Source: Liolophura sinensis
Taxonomy: Eukaryota; Mollusca; Polyplacophora; Chitonida; Chitonidae
NCBI RefSeq assembly: GCF_032854445.1
Contig: NC_088295.1
Span: forward strand, 67,735,058-67,799,057
DNA length: 64,000 bases
Direction of reading: 5' to 3'
The notes beneath the pieces were generated by a model. The model was not told where the DNA came from, did not search any database, and saw only the letters and a program-made list of their open reading frames with translations. The translations under genes and the position numbers were made by a program. Of this stretch, positions 47,688 through 59,680 are shown piece after piece. Numbering within the stretch: the stretch's first letter is position 1; each line of letters starts with the position of its first letter.

Positions 47688-47758
47688 ATGGCGGGTGCGA
47701 GTTCAGCTTGTGTTGGTGGGTGGTCGAATTGTGCGACTGTGACATCTTTATTGCAGAG
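47688..47758 (+). CDS. AMN1: AMN1 exon 1
   Basis: ATGGCGGGTGCG start, 23 codons plus two bases, donor AGAG|GTAAAG. No in-frame ATG lies close upstream. The N-terminus itself is not conserved, so the exact start is less certain than the rest. Confidence 0.82.
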
Positions 47759-50700
47759 GTAAAGTATTTAGAAGAACACGCCACCGCAAAACGAACCAGT
47801 GTCTGGCCTTTTCAAGGCTTTTACAACTGACATGTTTGGTTTAGCCGGTAAAATTCGCTTAAGCAATGACATTCTTATCCAGAATGCGGTCAACAGGTGG
47901 TTCTTTCAAACATTTGACGTTGTTGGTTTATACAAAGTTTAACTGCGTGTGGCAAAAGTATATCTAAGTGTGTACATTTCTTCTCATCAATCAGCCTATT
48001 TACAAATAAAAGAATGGGTTTCAAGTCACAACTCTGGTCGGCAGTTGTAAAGACACGGGTGACCCTATTGTTAATCAGTGAGTTCCTTCTCAGATGTTCA
48101 TTGTGAAAAGCTTCTTCAATGAATTGACGTTACTTTACCATGTGGCACCAACATCAAGTTTTAAATTCCCTTTGTTTGTTCTGTAGCCTAAGTATCAGTG
48201 CTTTGCACCAACGTAAGTCTTAACATAGAATTACAACCCGAAAAATTTGAACACATAAATATCTCTGGAAGCAGGGGAACACATGCATGCATGGTGTTGT
48301 GTTGAGCATGTCATAGGGGGCCTACAAGACAACAGCACCTTGTTTTGCAGTCATTTCCAATTGTAATAACCAGGGCCTTGATTGGCTGACAACTGATGTC
48401 ATTGAACTGTATATGTCATGTTTTGGAAGAAAAGGCAGTTTCACATGACCTTTATTCTACTCAAACCGTATGTTGAAATGAGAGACTGAAAACAACAGAC
48501 TGATCTTCAGACTGCTGGTTTGGCTACAGCTTTATGTCAAGTGGTTTGTTGATTATCCATAGGTGGTTTCCTGCTAAGTTTTCTGTGTAAAACCCAGATT
48601 AAATACATATATATGGATAAATAAATCAAAATTACATGTACTTAAATGATTTGTGTTTGTACTTTGTTTGACTGTGGATGGATATTGAACATTATATTGG
48701 CTGCTGCAACAGTAACACCGTCTAACTGTTTAGCAGTGACAATAATGTTAGAAAAACCTTTTAACTCCATACTTGGAAGTTAATGATCACAACCAACAAA
48801 TGTTAATCAGTGAAAACTCATTCATTTCAGATATACCCGTGTTCGTAGTTTTCATAAACTAAAATGCAACCTTTTCAAATGTGTAAGAAAAATGAGCTTT
48901 TCCAAATGTTAGAATGCATTTCAGGACCTGTCCTTGAGGTATGCATTCCACACAACTTTATTGGCAGTCCAAGAAAAGGTATTGAAACCAATGTTTTTGT
49001 AGATTTTGCATTACATATGTGATGTCACTGATTTGCAACCATTGTGTTTCTGAATTGTAAGATAGAAATCAAATTTCGGATTCTTTCAGATCACTGGAAT
49101 CAGTGGTGGTTAATTTACCTGTTTGTTCTGACAGCCTGGAATGTCTGCCAACAAACCTCAAGGGGAAGTGTTTGTATTTGATGTGTAAACGAGGCCTCAT
49201 CACTGATGATAATATCAAGAAGGTGCTGAAAGTGTTAAGTTTTCTCAGTCTCAATAAATTGTTTTGTATCTTTTGTAATTACATGTTCTTAAGATGTAGA
49301 CATTTTTCTTCTCGCACCCAGACTCTTTTTTAATTAGTAAAGGGGATTTTTGAAGAGCTTAAATAGGGCAGTTTATGAAAGTCATATCGTAAGGTGTTTG
49401 GTTTATGTTAGGTTTTCGGTGTGTAGGTTTCCCTCATGGTCTGTTATGTTTGCTTCACAGTCATCTGTGTGTAGGTTTCCTTCATGGTCTGTTATATTTG
49501 CTTCACGGTTATCTGTGTGTAGGTTTCCTCCCTGGTCTGTTATATTTGCTTCACAGTCATCTGTGTGTATGTTTCCTCCATGGTATGCTAGGCTTTCATT
49601 ACGGGTAACCCAAAGAAATATTCCTAGATCTAGTGTTAAACACTGTTTTATTAGCCAAAAAAACAAACAACAAAATACTGTAATTTTTTAAATAATGTAA
49701 AAGAAATATTCAGGTAGTCAGGTACTGTATATGGATAAAACACCAATAAACTAATTGAGTATTGAACATCATTGTTTACCTGTTATTTGTATCATCAGGT
49801 ACTTCACGATAAATTAAAAGTGTTGGACTTAAGCGAGTGTGATATCACAGATGCTGCCCTGGAGCAGGTTCACATTTGCCCACAACTGAGGAAGATAGAC
49901 CTGAATTCTGCCAAACATAACAGGGTCAACATTACAACTACAGGTAAGCTGATACAATGTACAAACCTGACCAGGCTATGCATTTCCCTCTACAAGGCAT
50001 ATTTCAGTAATTGCATGTAATCAATTATTTACAATTTCTAAGGAGGAGAAAATGGATTTTATCTGTCCATATGCATTTTAAAAATTTTTCCCCAGTGGAA
50101 GGAATCCGTCTCAGAATGTATGATCTACCCTTGTTGTCGTTGCAGAATTTTCATAGCACTGAAAAAATCATTATTTAAGTAACAAGCTCAGGTGCAAAAT
50201 TTATTCATTATTGCTTCCTGTCTTGTTACAGGACCTCAAGAAATCGAACTAGGCATGTCTAAATCAAAAGAGGAAAGAGTTAAAGGTGTTCAAATATTTG
50301 ATTTCCAATGTGGGCTTTTAGGAACTCTGACATCATAGGAAGTTGTTGGAATAACTCTTTTTTTTACCCATGAGTAAAATATTACACAAATAATGTTCCC
50401 CAAAATCCCTTGAACATCAGGAAAAAAAGGTGATGTGCGTCAATATGGCTCTTAAAACCCACCATAGTATTCAGATATTTGATTGCCTTTCAACACTTAA
50501 TAAAATCTCAAAAAATAAATGGAAGTATTATTATGCACAGTTTTCATTTGTCTGAATTATGAGTTCATATTTTAGCTTTCTTTTACTCTAAAATATGTAT
50601 GTGTCTGGCTTATAAGTGTTCGGTAATTACTGTAGTGGTAAATCAAATTGTTGAGTATTTCCTGGAAATGTTGTAGGTGTTCTCTCCCTGGCACACCACT

Positions 50701-52502
50701 GCCCCTATCTACAGATTGTGTATCTGCGCCGCTGTGAGAACGTGACAGATGAGGCTATCATCAGCCTATCAACGAGCTGCAAACACCTGAGAGAGTTGAA
50801 TGTGGGTGGCTGTTGTCAGCTGACGGATGTGTCACTCATTGCTCTGGGCCAGAACTCCAAATATCTCACCTGTGTGAACCTGTCCAGAACAAATGTAAGT
50901 TTAGCTGAATTGATTTTTTGCTGTGTCTTTTTTTTTTTTTTTTTTTGTTTGACGTGTGAAATATTTTAACTAATTTTTAACATAAATGTGTCTTCTCTTT
51001 TGGTCCAGCTTACAAACAGACAAAAATTGCATAAATGTATTTTGGTGTTAATGCAAAGATAGTACTGATTATGCAGAATTACTAATTGAATTAATAAATT
51101 TTACTATATACATCAAGCTAAAAAATCATTTGATTTGTTCATGCAGAGGTAGATTTAATTGTTCCTAACCACAAATTCAAGTGATGTAACAGATCATTAG
51201 TGTTTTATGGGGAAACATGTACTAACAATGATCGTACCAAAGTGAGAGGTTGTCTAATTCTCTGAGACTTTTGGTTTGTGAGTGCATCTACAATCACTTC
51301 TGTGTTCCATCTGAACATGTATCATTTCTACTTCTTAGTCGTAATGTTTTTTTCTTAAAACTGCATACATGTTTTGTAAATTTTTCATCACATTTTTGTG
51401 TAACTGCAAATAATGGAAAACTATCTTGTCAGCTTGTTACTGTCTGTCATTAGTTGATTTTTTCACCCACAGGTGACAGATGAAGGAATACTACGACTTG
51501 TGAGTGGCTGTTGCTCTCAGAATCTTAAGGTAAAGATCCTCTTTATTAGACTGGATCCAAGATATTTGTACTCATAATGTGTTAAATGTCTTAAAATGTC
51601 TTATGTATAGCTGTATGTAATATTATACATATATGATAAAAAACCAAGTTTGTTCTATGCCTTGGAAGTGTTTACCACATTGCACACACACACAAAAGAG
51701 GGCGTGTTTATGATTTTATGATTATGGTACTCTTGTTCATACTTTTCTTGAAGATACATTCAGTATTTTGTTAATATATTTCTAAGAGAGCTCACAGATT
51801 AGATGTTCAAGTGAATTTAATTGTGTGTATTGTGAAAGTCTGCTAAGGAACAGAATGAGTGGTAGGTTTACGTACCTGCATTATCTAGTCTTTATAATAA
51901 CAAACTATCCGTTGACAGGAGCTGCATATTGACAGCTGCAAGTCGTTGACAGATATGTCTGTGGAGGCTGTATTGAGTTATTGTCCACAGATATCCATTC
52001 TGCTCTTCCATGGCTGTCCTAAAATAACAGGTGGGAACTGTTGCCAAATTCAATTCTGCCATTTCTTTAAGTACAGCTGTTCTGAAAGCAGCAGATTGAG
52101 ATGACACATGTTGACAATATTTCAAATGTTTCAAGAATTACTGATAGAAAATAGCTTTCTTTGTCCTACTGTTTTCTTTTTTTAATTTAAAGAATTTTGA
52201 AACAAATAACTTGATAACATTCTGGCTTTGTTATTGGACCTATGTAGGAATAGATAATAATCTAAAGTTTGTGTTTAAAACCAGTGATTAAGTTCCATTA
52301 TTGACAAATTTATAACTTCTTTTTTGTATGATTCCTTGTTTTCAATTGCACAAGTATGCTCATAGTATTTGCAATCGTTTCTTCTAATAAACCGGTGATC
52401 CTTTTTCATGAATTAACATTTACAGATGAATCTAGGCAGGCTATTGCTGACTCAATGCAGGGGCAGAAGAGAATGAAACAAGTTACCTGGACAATCTACT
52501 GA
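47688..52502 (+). CDS. AMN1: AMN1 homolog, cysteine-containing LRR protein, complete 7-exon gene
   Basis: Seven exons (47688-47758, 49090-49222, 49799-49943, 50677-50894, 51473-51529, 51919-52030, 52426-52502) join in frame to 270 residues; vertebrate AMN1 is about 258. After an N-terminal helical part ([20 protein letters not shown]), LRR repeats follow: [69 protein letters not shown] and [14 protein letters not shown]. The C-terminus, [11 protein letters not shown], is the family signature. Yeast Amn1 antagonises the mitotic exit network; the metazoan role is poorly defined and no F-box is visible. It probably shares a promoter with ARFGAP2. Confidence 0.95.
47759..49089 (+). other. AMN1 intron 1
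   Basis: 1.3 kb with GT-AG ends. I see nothing identifiable. Confidence 0.8.
49090..49222 (+). CDS. AMN1: AMN1 exon 2
   Basis: 133 nt; acceptor GATTCTTTCAG, donor AAGAAG|GTGCTG. The donor was chosen because it keeps the frame and joins NIKK to [11 protein letters not shown], as in vertebrate AMN1. Confidence 0.9.
49223..49798 (+). other. AMN1 intron 2 with a 48-bp minisatellite
   Basis: 576 bp. The middle is a tandem repeat, which creates long but meaningless open frames on both strands. Confidence 0.85.
49400..49590. repeat. 48-bp minisatellite, about four copies
   Basis: GTGTGTAGGTTTCCTNCNTGG followed by TCTGTTATATTTGCTTCACAG repeats with few changes. Because 48 is a multiple of three, reading frames stay open through it. 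Confidence 0.92.
49799..49943 (+). CDS. AMN1: AMN1 exon 3
   Basis: 145 nt, phase 0 to 1; acceptor GTATCATCAG, donor ACAG|GTAAGC. It codes for the first clear LRR ([16 protein letters not shown]) and [15 protein letters not shown]. Confidence 0.95.
49944..50676 (+). other. AMN1 intron 3
   Basis: 733 bp with GT-AG ends. Nothing identifiable is seen. Confidence 0.8.
50677..50894 (+). CDS. AMN1: AMN1 exon 4
   Basis: 218 nt; acceptor ATGTTGTAG, donor AAAT|GTAAGT. It codes for two LRRs, [14 protein letters not shown] and [15 protein letters not shown], and part of a third. Confidence 0.96.
50895..51472 (+). other. AMN1 intron 4
   Basis: 578 bp with a poly-T run near its start. Nothing else is seen. 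Confidence 0.8.
51473..51529 (+). CDS. AMN1: AMN1 exon 5 (57 nt)
   Basis: 19 codons, phase 0 at both ends; acceptor TTCACCCACAG, donor AAG|GTAAAG. It codes for [19 protein letters not shown]. The exon could be skipped without a frameshift. Confidence 0.93.
51530..51918 (+). other. AMN1 intron 5
   Basis: 389 bp with GT-AG ends. Nothing identifiable is seen. Confidence 0.8.
51919..52030 (+). CDS. AMN1: AMN1 exon 6
   Basis: 112 nt; acceptor CCGTTGACAG, donor ACAG|GTGGGA. It codes for [20 protein letters not shown] and [10 protein letters not shown]. Confidence 0.96.
52031..52425 (+). other. AMN1 intron 6
   Basis: 395 bp with GT-AG ends. Nothing identifiable is seen. Confidence 0.8.
52426..52502 (+). 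CDS. AMN1: AMN1 exon 7, stop codon
   Basis: 77 nt after ACATTTACAG. It codes for [20 protein letters not shown] and WTIY, then TGA. Confidence 0.96.
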
Positions 52503-53023
52503 TATATTAAGGGAATTCTGCAGTCAGGAATTAGGTGAAGAGCTGTGACTTACAAAATACAACACAATTTGAGTTTTGGAGATTTTTGAAAGTTGGACTT
52601 TATATCAGAACTGTGGTTGTCCCTCTTGATCTGCTCTTGCGGTGTTACCTCCCCTTGTTGGAGAACTCTCTCCATGATGAATATACTGATCTCGTATACA
52701 CCAAATACTTTATTGATCAATATTTTATTATATTTGTGTATGTTTTGTATTTGTCACTGTTCAAATCTGTTGGCATGTTTACCGTTAAAACCTCTGTAAA
52801 GGCAGCTGTATACTTTTAGTTAAATCCGTCCACTAGATGAATTTATTGCTTAGGTCTTGAAACTAGGGAAGGCTATTTAAGGGAAAAAGGTTATTAAGAG
52901 AACACTGGTCAGTACTTTTTGCAGCAAGGAATGTTTCATCATGTAAAAACATTAATTGTAGTTTATTTAATGTGGTCCAAAAGTACAATATGCATTTTAT
53001 GGACAGACTATATTTATTTGTTC

Positions 53024-53117
53024 ACATACACAATTAAATAATATGAAAGGTATCTCATTTCCTTCATTCGACATACACAATTAAATAATATGAAAGGTAT
53101 CTCATTTCCTTCATTAG
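53024..53117. repeat. 47-bp exact tandem duplication
   Basis: ACATACACAATTAAATAATA starts each copy, at 53024 and 53071. The copies differ at one base near the end, so the duplication is recent. Confidence 0.93.
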
Positions 53118-54108
53118 ACATGTTACAAAGTTATTTCTTGATTAACTTGGTGAAAGTAGAAAAAATTGGATTTATAAAGGTATATAATTTGGAAATTGGA
53201 TAGAACAACATTATGTGTGACATAACCTTTTACATTCCTTCAGTATATTCTAATCAGTATTCATAGTTTACACCGAGTGACTTGGTGAGGATCAGACAAT
53301 GTCTGAGGAGTGTGTAGTCAAAAAAACATGGAATACATTAGCTCACATCTGGCTCGTAAAGTCTATATATACATGGTGGAAATGTTAGTATGTGTCAGAC
53401 TTTAATAAAATGATATGATCTCGGGGATAGAGATTACCAGAGTAATCTCCCTTACTCTACTTGCAACGTGATAGCAATTGGTGAAAACCATTTCCCACAT
53501 TATTGGAGAAGACTTTATAACTATGTACACTATTAAATTTGAAGGAATCAAAAAAATGAAGAATCTGGGTTTGGCTTGTAAATTATTGTGTGCTTTACTT
53601 TCTAGCTCCATGTGAGTCATGTTTCTTTTCAACTTCTTCTAGTTGCAAGTGCATGTCGAAAAGTGTTCCTAAGCATTTAGGGAAACACATTGCATATGCT
53701 TGCCTGAAAAGCATGGTTTGTACATGTACAGTAAGTAGCCATACCAAATATTTTGAATTTTATTTGAATTTCAAAACAGTTTAAAGTATAAATATATAAA
53801 TATATTTATTGGTTTATGTGTCCTTTTCCTGTTTGAGTCATTTTGGTTATTTATAGTTACAGTATATTAGGTATTTGAGGTATGCAGTTTGCAATAAAAG
53901 TGCTTTTCTAAGTTTATACATGTTGTATCTTGGTTCCTTGGAGTTTTGACCTTCTAATAGTTCTCCACATTCAGAGTTTGTTTATTGGTTCATTCACATG
54001 ATGCCTTAAGATGCCGTTATTTCAGTCTTATCACATCAGTGTGTCCTCATTCCAGGAGAATCCAAGTTCTGTTGTTTTTTTACAGCTTGCTACTTCACTG
54101 AATTAAGG

Positions 54109-54440
54109 TATTTATTTATTTATTTATTTGACCATTGTTCCGCCATACTCAAGAATTTTTCACTACACAAGTCAATACCGACAAACTACCCCATATGGTC
54201 ACATGTGGACATGACCCAGGAGCCTCTCACCAATGCAGTGGCTATGAGTTCAAGTCCAGCTCATGCTGGCTTCTTCTCCGGTTGTACGAGGGAAGGTCTG
54301 TCTGTAACCTGCAGATGGTCGTGGGTTTGCCCCGGGTTCTGCCCAGTTTCCTCCAACCATAAGGCTGGCCACCGTCATATAAGTGAAATATTCTTGAGTA
54401 CGGCATAAAACACGAATCAAATAAACAAATAAATAAATGA
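54109..54440 (+). mobile_element. SINE with an inverted copy of its own tail at the 5' side
   Basis: 54201-54440 is a nearly complete plus-strand SINE (GAGTTCAAGTCCAGCTCATG, then AAGTGAAATATTCTTGAGTA and CGGCATAAAACACGAATCAA). Just upstream, 54109-54166 reads as the reverse complement of a SINE tail (TATTTATTTATTTGACCATT, CCATACTCAAGAATTTTTCA). Confidence 0.85.
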
Positions 54441-54619
54441 CATGCGGACATGCACATCATCCCTGTAGTCTTCCACATACATATGGCAAGGCCAACAGCC
54501 CTGCAAGCACCATTACTTCTTACATTTTATTGTCAGAAAGTTACCACAAACAATGAAAATGCCGAAATCCATAGATTCCCTGAGCAATGCCAAGACTGAA
54601 CCCCCTATCTCAACACCAG

Positions 54620-54820
54620 ATATCACCCCACCTAGAGAGCAGACATGTCACCCCTCTCAGAGACAGACATGTCACCCTACCAAAGATCAGACATGCCACT
54701 CCACCCAGAACCCAGACATTACAACCAACCCAGACACCAGACATGCCATTTCACCCAGACACCAGACATGACACTCCACGCAGACACCAGGCCTACCACC
54801 CCACGCAGACACACTGCCCT
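54620..54820 (+). repeat. Degenerate tandem repeat of CAGACATGNCAC-like units
   Basis: CAGACATGTCACCC, CAGACATGCCACTCCACC and CACCAGACATGACACTCC recur about every 22-27 bp. The low stop density here comes from the repeat. Confidence 0.75.
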
Positions 54821-55091
54821 GTCCAGACTGTCGCTCGCGATTGTCATAAATCAGTGGTTGTATGAATTGTGATATTTTCTACAGTCTGGTGCAAGAATTT
54901 TGGGACTATCTTATGCTTGTATTACCAGACCTTTCAACTTTATGAAAAGATCCAATTTACTTCATGCCATAATATCAGTATAAAAGGTTAAATAGGTCAA
55001 AGAACTTGGATAGGGGTGGAATATCAGTAGCCTGAAACCCGCAGCTCTCCTGAGTGCAAAGCCTTTCAAAGCAGGGTTGTTCCACATGTTA

Positions 55092-55126
55092 TGTGTTCAT
55101 TTATTTATTTGATTGGTGTCATAACA
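55092..55126 (-). repeat. SINE tail fragment, minus strand
   Basis: CATTTATTTATTTGATTGGT followed by GTCAT is the reverse complement of the SINE 3' end. Confidence 0.65.
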
Positions 55127-56773
55127 TTTAAATGTTGTCCTTGTGACCTAAGAAATAACAATTTTAAAGCGATTTGAAATTTTTACTTAAGCCTGAGATG
55201 GCTTTGTGATCCTGTGGCCTGATCTCCTGCTATTTCTGTCACTTCTGAGATACTCTGGCTGACCAGCAAAGTAATGCCGCATGCCTCTGATGCAGTCAAA
55301 TATTAGTTTATAGCTCAGTACGAATTACATGAAAAATGCTCCAGTGGCCAGCCTCAACATATTATTGTGATTGAAACCTTTTGGAATTTCAACCTTTTGT
55401 TAGATGCTCCTGAAGATTCTGAGGTGTTTCACCAGCTTCTGCTCCTAAGTTTCTAAGGTGTTTCACCAGTTAAGCCAGTTTGTTCTGAATTCCTTCAGAC
55501 TTGCAAACTAATAATTTAAACCAACTAATGTAATCGAGAGAAAAGGAAATACAGTCAGGTGTATGTGTAGAGCAGGTGAAAAATGTGTAGTGCAGGTTAA
55601 ACCAGCTGAAAAATGAATAAACAAATATTTCTTTCTCATCACAATTTTATTTGAAACAATTTATCTCAGAAATGCACACATTGTAACAATAAAAATATGA
55701 ACAGAAAAGGTACATGTAAAATTTAAAACCAGCGTTTTAATGAGAGTGAACATTTCAACAATATTCAGGAGACACCTGAAGAATTAAGCACACAATTTAC
55801 ATCAACATCTTGTAACTTGAACATATATCACTTTCTGGATTGACATGAACAGGCTGCCCCTGTCATGATTAAAACCAACAGCCTTAAATGCATCCTTGTT
55901 CCAACCTTCAGCGACTATTGTAGATTAAACCGCAGGGGGAAGCTGGGGAGGAAGTGAAACCGTTTTAATGTAATAGACAATATTTTGGGCTGTCAGCACA
56001 ATACCAGTCAAATTCAATTAAAAAATGCTGCTGATTGGAGAGCTTTTGAAGAAAAAGAATACAAAAAAATGATGAAAAGCATCAAGTAGAAATGGTCATC
56101 TGCTAAAGGCCTTAGGGCAGCACCCTCTGACACCATTTTCTTGATGTCATTTGTTCTTTCTTTGCACTGTAATCAGTTTTTGATGTAACAATGACCCAAC
56201 TAAAGTCCTACTTCACACTAGTGCCACCTCACTCGATTACACAAAATATGCAGCTTTCCCATTAAATGCAGTCAAATGAATTGTAAAAGGAGCTTTATGA
56301 ACCACTTTAGGTGTCAAAAAAAAACTGACACACAAATGGCCTCTAACTTTTCCTGAACACTGACCGTGTAATGGCTGCAATATATTGCCAAAACGGCACA
56401 AACTTAAAATAAGTATTTTACTTTTCTGTAATGCTTATTCTCAATTAAAATTCTTCCAACAGCTCTCTACCATTTAACCGGGCTTAATATTATTTCGTGT
56501 CATCTCAGCAGTTTAATTTTCTTAACGAATGTAATTTAATATTGCTGCATAACTTTTCCAAAATTGCCTCTGTGTGATATTGTAATATAAGAATCGCAGT
56601 TGAAGCACAGGGTACATATGTGTCTAGTTACATTTTGGGATATGCTTATTTTGTTATTGCACACCAATGAGATGCATAAGGTGGTTGGTGTAGAACAGTT
56701 AATGAATTATCTCCCTTTAAGTCATATTATTTAAACAACGCTACAGCAGTAGCCTATGCATTTAATTGTAGAT

Positions 56774-56873
56774 CCACAGAGGCCAAATCAATTTTGCTAA
56801 TGACACTTCCTATACAATTAATTCCACAGAGGCCAAATCAATTTTGCTAATGACACTTCCTATACAATCAACA
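56774..56873. repeat. 50-bp exact tandem duplication
   Basis: CCACAGAGGCCAAATCAATT starts each copy, at 56774 and 56824. Only the last few bases differ. Confidence 0.94.
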
Positions 56874-57189
56874 ATTCAACACTTTCAATTTTAACAGTCT
56901 CACTTTGTAATGTAACAGATATAAGTTAACCTTGCAGTATAATGGTCATATCCTTTACAATGTTTGACCATTTGTGATGATACATATTATAACTATGACA
57001 GTCTCGTTAAGATAACAATTAAAAGATATCGGCTTTACCTGGTTCGAAAAGTTAATTAACAGAACAGCAAAAAACTCTGAATATTGCAACTTGTATTGCA
57101 GTCTTACAACATGTACCACTCCTAATTTGTGCAACACAACATTATTCTCTTAAATTACATGAACTCTCAACAGTCCAATCACAGTCCAG

Positions 57190-58680
57190 TCACAACTGGG
57201 CTCAGCAGCAGGGCACAGCAGTGACTGATAACAAGCCAACAGGTAGAGCACAGCCACAGCCAGGTCAACAAATAGGGTAGAACCCTAAATGAGTCAACAG
57301 GTAGAGTACAGCGATAGCTAAGTCAACAAATAGGACAGAACCCTAACTGAGTCAACAGGTAGTGTACAGTCACAGCTAAGTCAACAGATAGGGTAAAACC
57401 ATAACTGAGTCAACAGTTAGAGTGCAGCCATAGCTAAGTCAACAGGTAGGATTCAGCCATAACTAAGTCAACAGGTAGAGTGCAACCATAGTACAGCCAT
57501 AACAAAGTCAACAGGTAGGTACAGACATAACTATGTCAACAGACAGAGTACAGCAATTACTAACTCAACACATAGGGTAGAACCCTAACAGAGTCAACAG
57601 GTAGAGTACAGCCACATCTAAGTCAACAGATAGGGTAGAACGCTAACTGAATCAACAGGTAGGGTGCAGCCATAACCAAGTCAACAGACAGGGGCGAATG
57701 ATAACTGATATGACTGAGACAACAGGTAGACTAGAGCCAAGTCAATGGACAGGGTACGGCTATAGCTAAGTCAACAGACAGGATAGAACCATAACTAACC
57801 GGTGGAGTACAGCCATAACTAAGTCAACCGGTGGAGTACAGTCATAACTAAGTCAACAGGTAGGGTACAGCCATAGCTAAGTCAACAGATAGGGTAGAAC
57901 CCTAGCAGAGTCAACAGCCATAACCAAGTCAACAGATAAGGCAGAACCCTAGCAGGTAGAGTACAGCCATAGCTAAGTCAACAGATAGTGTAAAACCAGA
58001 ACTGAGTCAACCGGTAGGATACAGCCAAAACCAACTCAACAGGTAGAGTACATGCATAACTAAGGCAACAGGTATGGTACAGTAATAACTGATGACAAGC
58101 CATGCAGGTATATGTATAGCCAGGTCAACAGAAAGGGTAGAACCATAACGAATTCAACAGGTAGGGTACAGGCATAACAGGCAGAGTACAACCATAACTA
58201 AGACAACTGGTAGAGTACAACCATAATAAGGTCAACAGGTAGGGTACAGCCATAACTAAGTCAACAGGTAGAGTACAGCCATAACTAAGTCAACCGGTGG
58301 AGTACAGCCATAACTAAGTCAACCGGTGGAGTACAGTCATAACTAAGTCAACAGGTAGAGTACAGCCATAACTAAGTCAACAGGCAGGGTGCACTCATAA
58401 CCAAGTCGACAGGTAGGGTACAGCCATAACTAAGTCAACAGGTAGAGCACAGCCATAACTAAGTCAACAGGCAGGGCACGCTCATAACTAAGTCAACAGG
58501 TAGAGTACAGCTAAAAACTATAAGTCAACAGGTAGAGAACAGCCATAACTAAGTCAACAGGCAGGGTACACTCATAACTAAGTCAACCGGTGGAGTACAG
58601 CCACAACTAAGTCAGCAGGTAGGGTACAGCCATTATGACTAAGTAAACAGGTATGGTACAAGCCATGTAGGTAGATGTAT
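57190..58680. repeat. 29-bp minisatellite, about 50 copies
   Basis: The unit is close to AAGTCAACAGGTAGAGTACA followed by GCCATAACT, with variants carrying CAACCGGTGGAG. Larger blocks are themselves duplicated, for example the paired CCGGTGG variants at 57797 and again at 58292. The left third is more degenerate than the right. Confidence 0.95.
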
Positions 58681-59529
58681 GTGGTAGTATCACAGCTGAG
58701 CCATGCAACTACATGTTTTTGCCTGTTTTTTAATGCAAGCTCTGCAAAGTCTAAAGTACTGCTACATCCATGGCTAACACTGCAGAGTACCATCTGTAAG
58801 TGTAACATGAGCACTAAGCATACTGCCAGGCAGCACACAACATTAACCTCAGCTGGGTCTGCTAAACCCACCTGCTGTACCAAACAGAATACATGACAAT
58901 GCTATACCAGATGGAGAGTGTCATAAATAACACTTGAAAGTTACATTTTTTTCATTAACTCTATGAAATGAGGCCTGTCTTCTATAGCACTAACATTACA
59001 TGCCAATATTTAAACACCAGCTGACCTGAACTGTTGGCATTGCTGTTGACACTGTCTAAACTTTTACTGCCATAATGCATGTTTTATGAAGTTCAACCCA
59101 GATTTGGCTGTGAAGCTCAATAAATCACACTTAAACACTGATATCAACACAGATGTACAACCAAGCACTGATAAATAGGATAAATATTGAATAAATTCCT
59201 GACAAATTTTAATATATCAATTGAATTGAAAATGGGAATGTAAATGTAATTTAGATTTGATGCAGCATGTTCTGATAACCAACAAGGAGTAATATTACAA
59301 TATTCTAACCACATTTTTGAAAGCTCCTGTAGATGTTTAGCTGTTTTAATATAAAGCAGCCTTGCACATTACATCATAACAATAACACAAATTTACACAA
59401 ACATCATCTGCAATATTTTACACAAACAATTAAAGTTACATCAGTTTTATTTGAACAGGTAAACACATTTAATAAATATTTGACACAGAAATATGTTTAC
59501 TACCATTATTAACTCTGTTGCGGCATGTA

Positions 59530-59680
59530 CAGTCTACTAGCAACCTATGGATGGTCCTGGGTTTCCCCCCGGGCAGTGCCCTGTTTAATCCCACATAATG
59601 ATGGCCGCTGTCGTATAAGTTAAATATTCTTGACTACAGCATAAAACACCAACCAAATCAATAAATAAATTAATAAAACT
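59530..59680 (+). mobile_element. SINE copy, 3' half
   Basis: AGCAACCTATGGATGGTCCT, then GGCCGCTGTCGTATAAGTTA and AATATTCTTGACTACAGCAT, ending in an A/T-rich tail. Confidence 0.8.

Noticed and set aside
49350..49691. Open frames on both strands with 16-residue repeats
   Set aside because: They are produced by the 48-bp minisatellite in AMN1 intron 2, whose period is a multiple of three.
54553..54872. Overlapping open frames rich in Pro, Thr and His
   Set aside because: They come from the degenerate CAGACATG repeat; three frames are open together, which is typical of repeat bias and not of coding.
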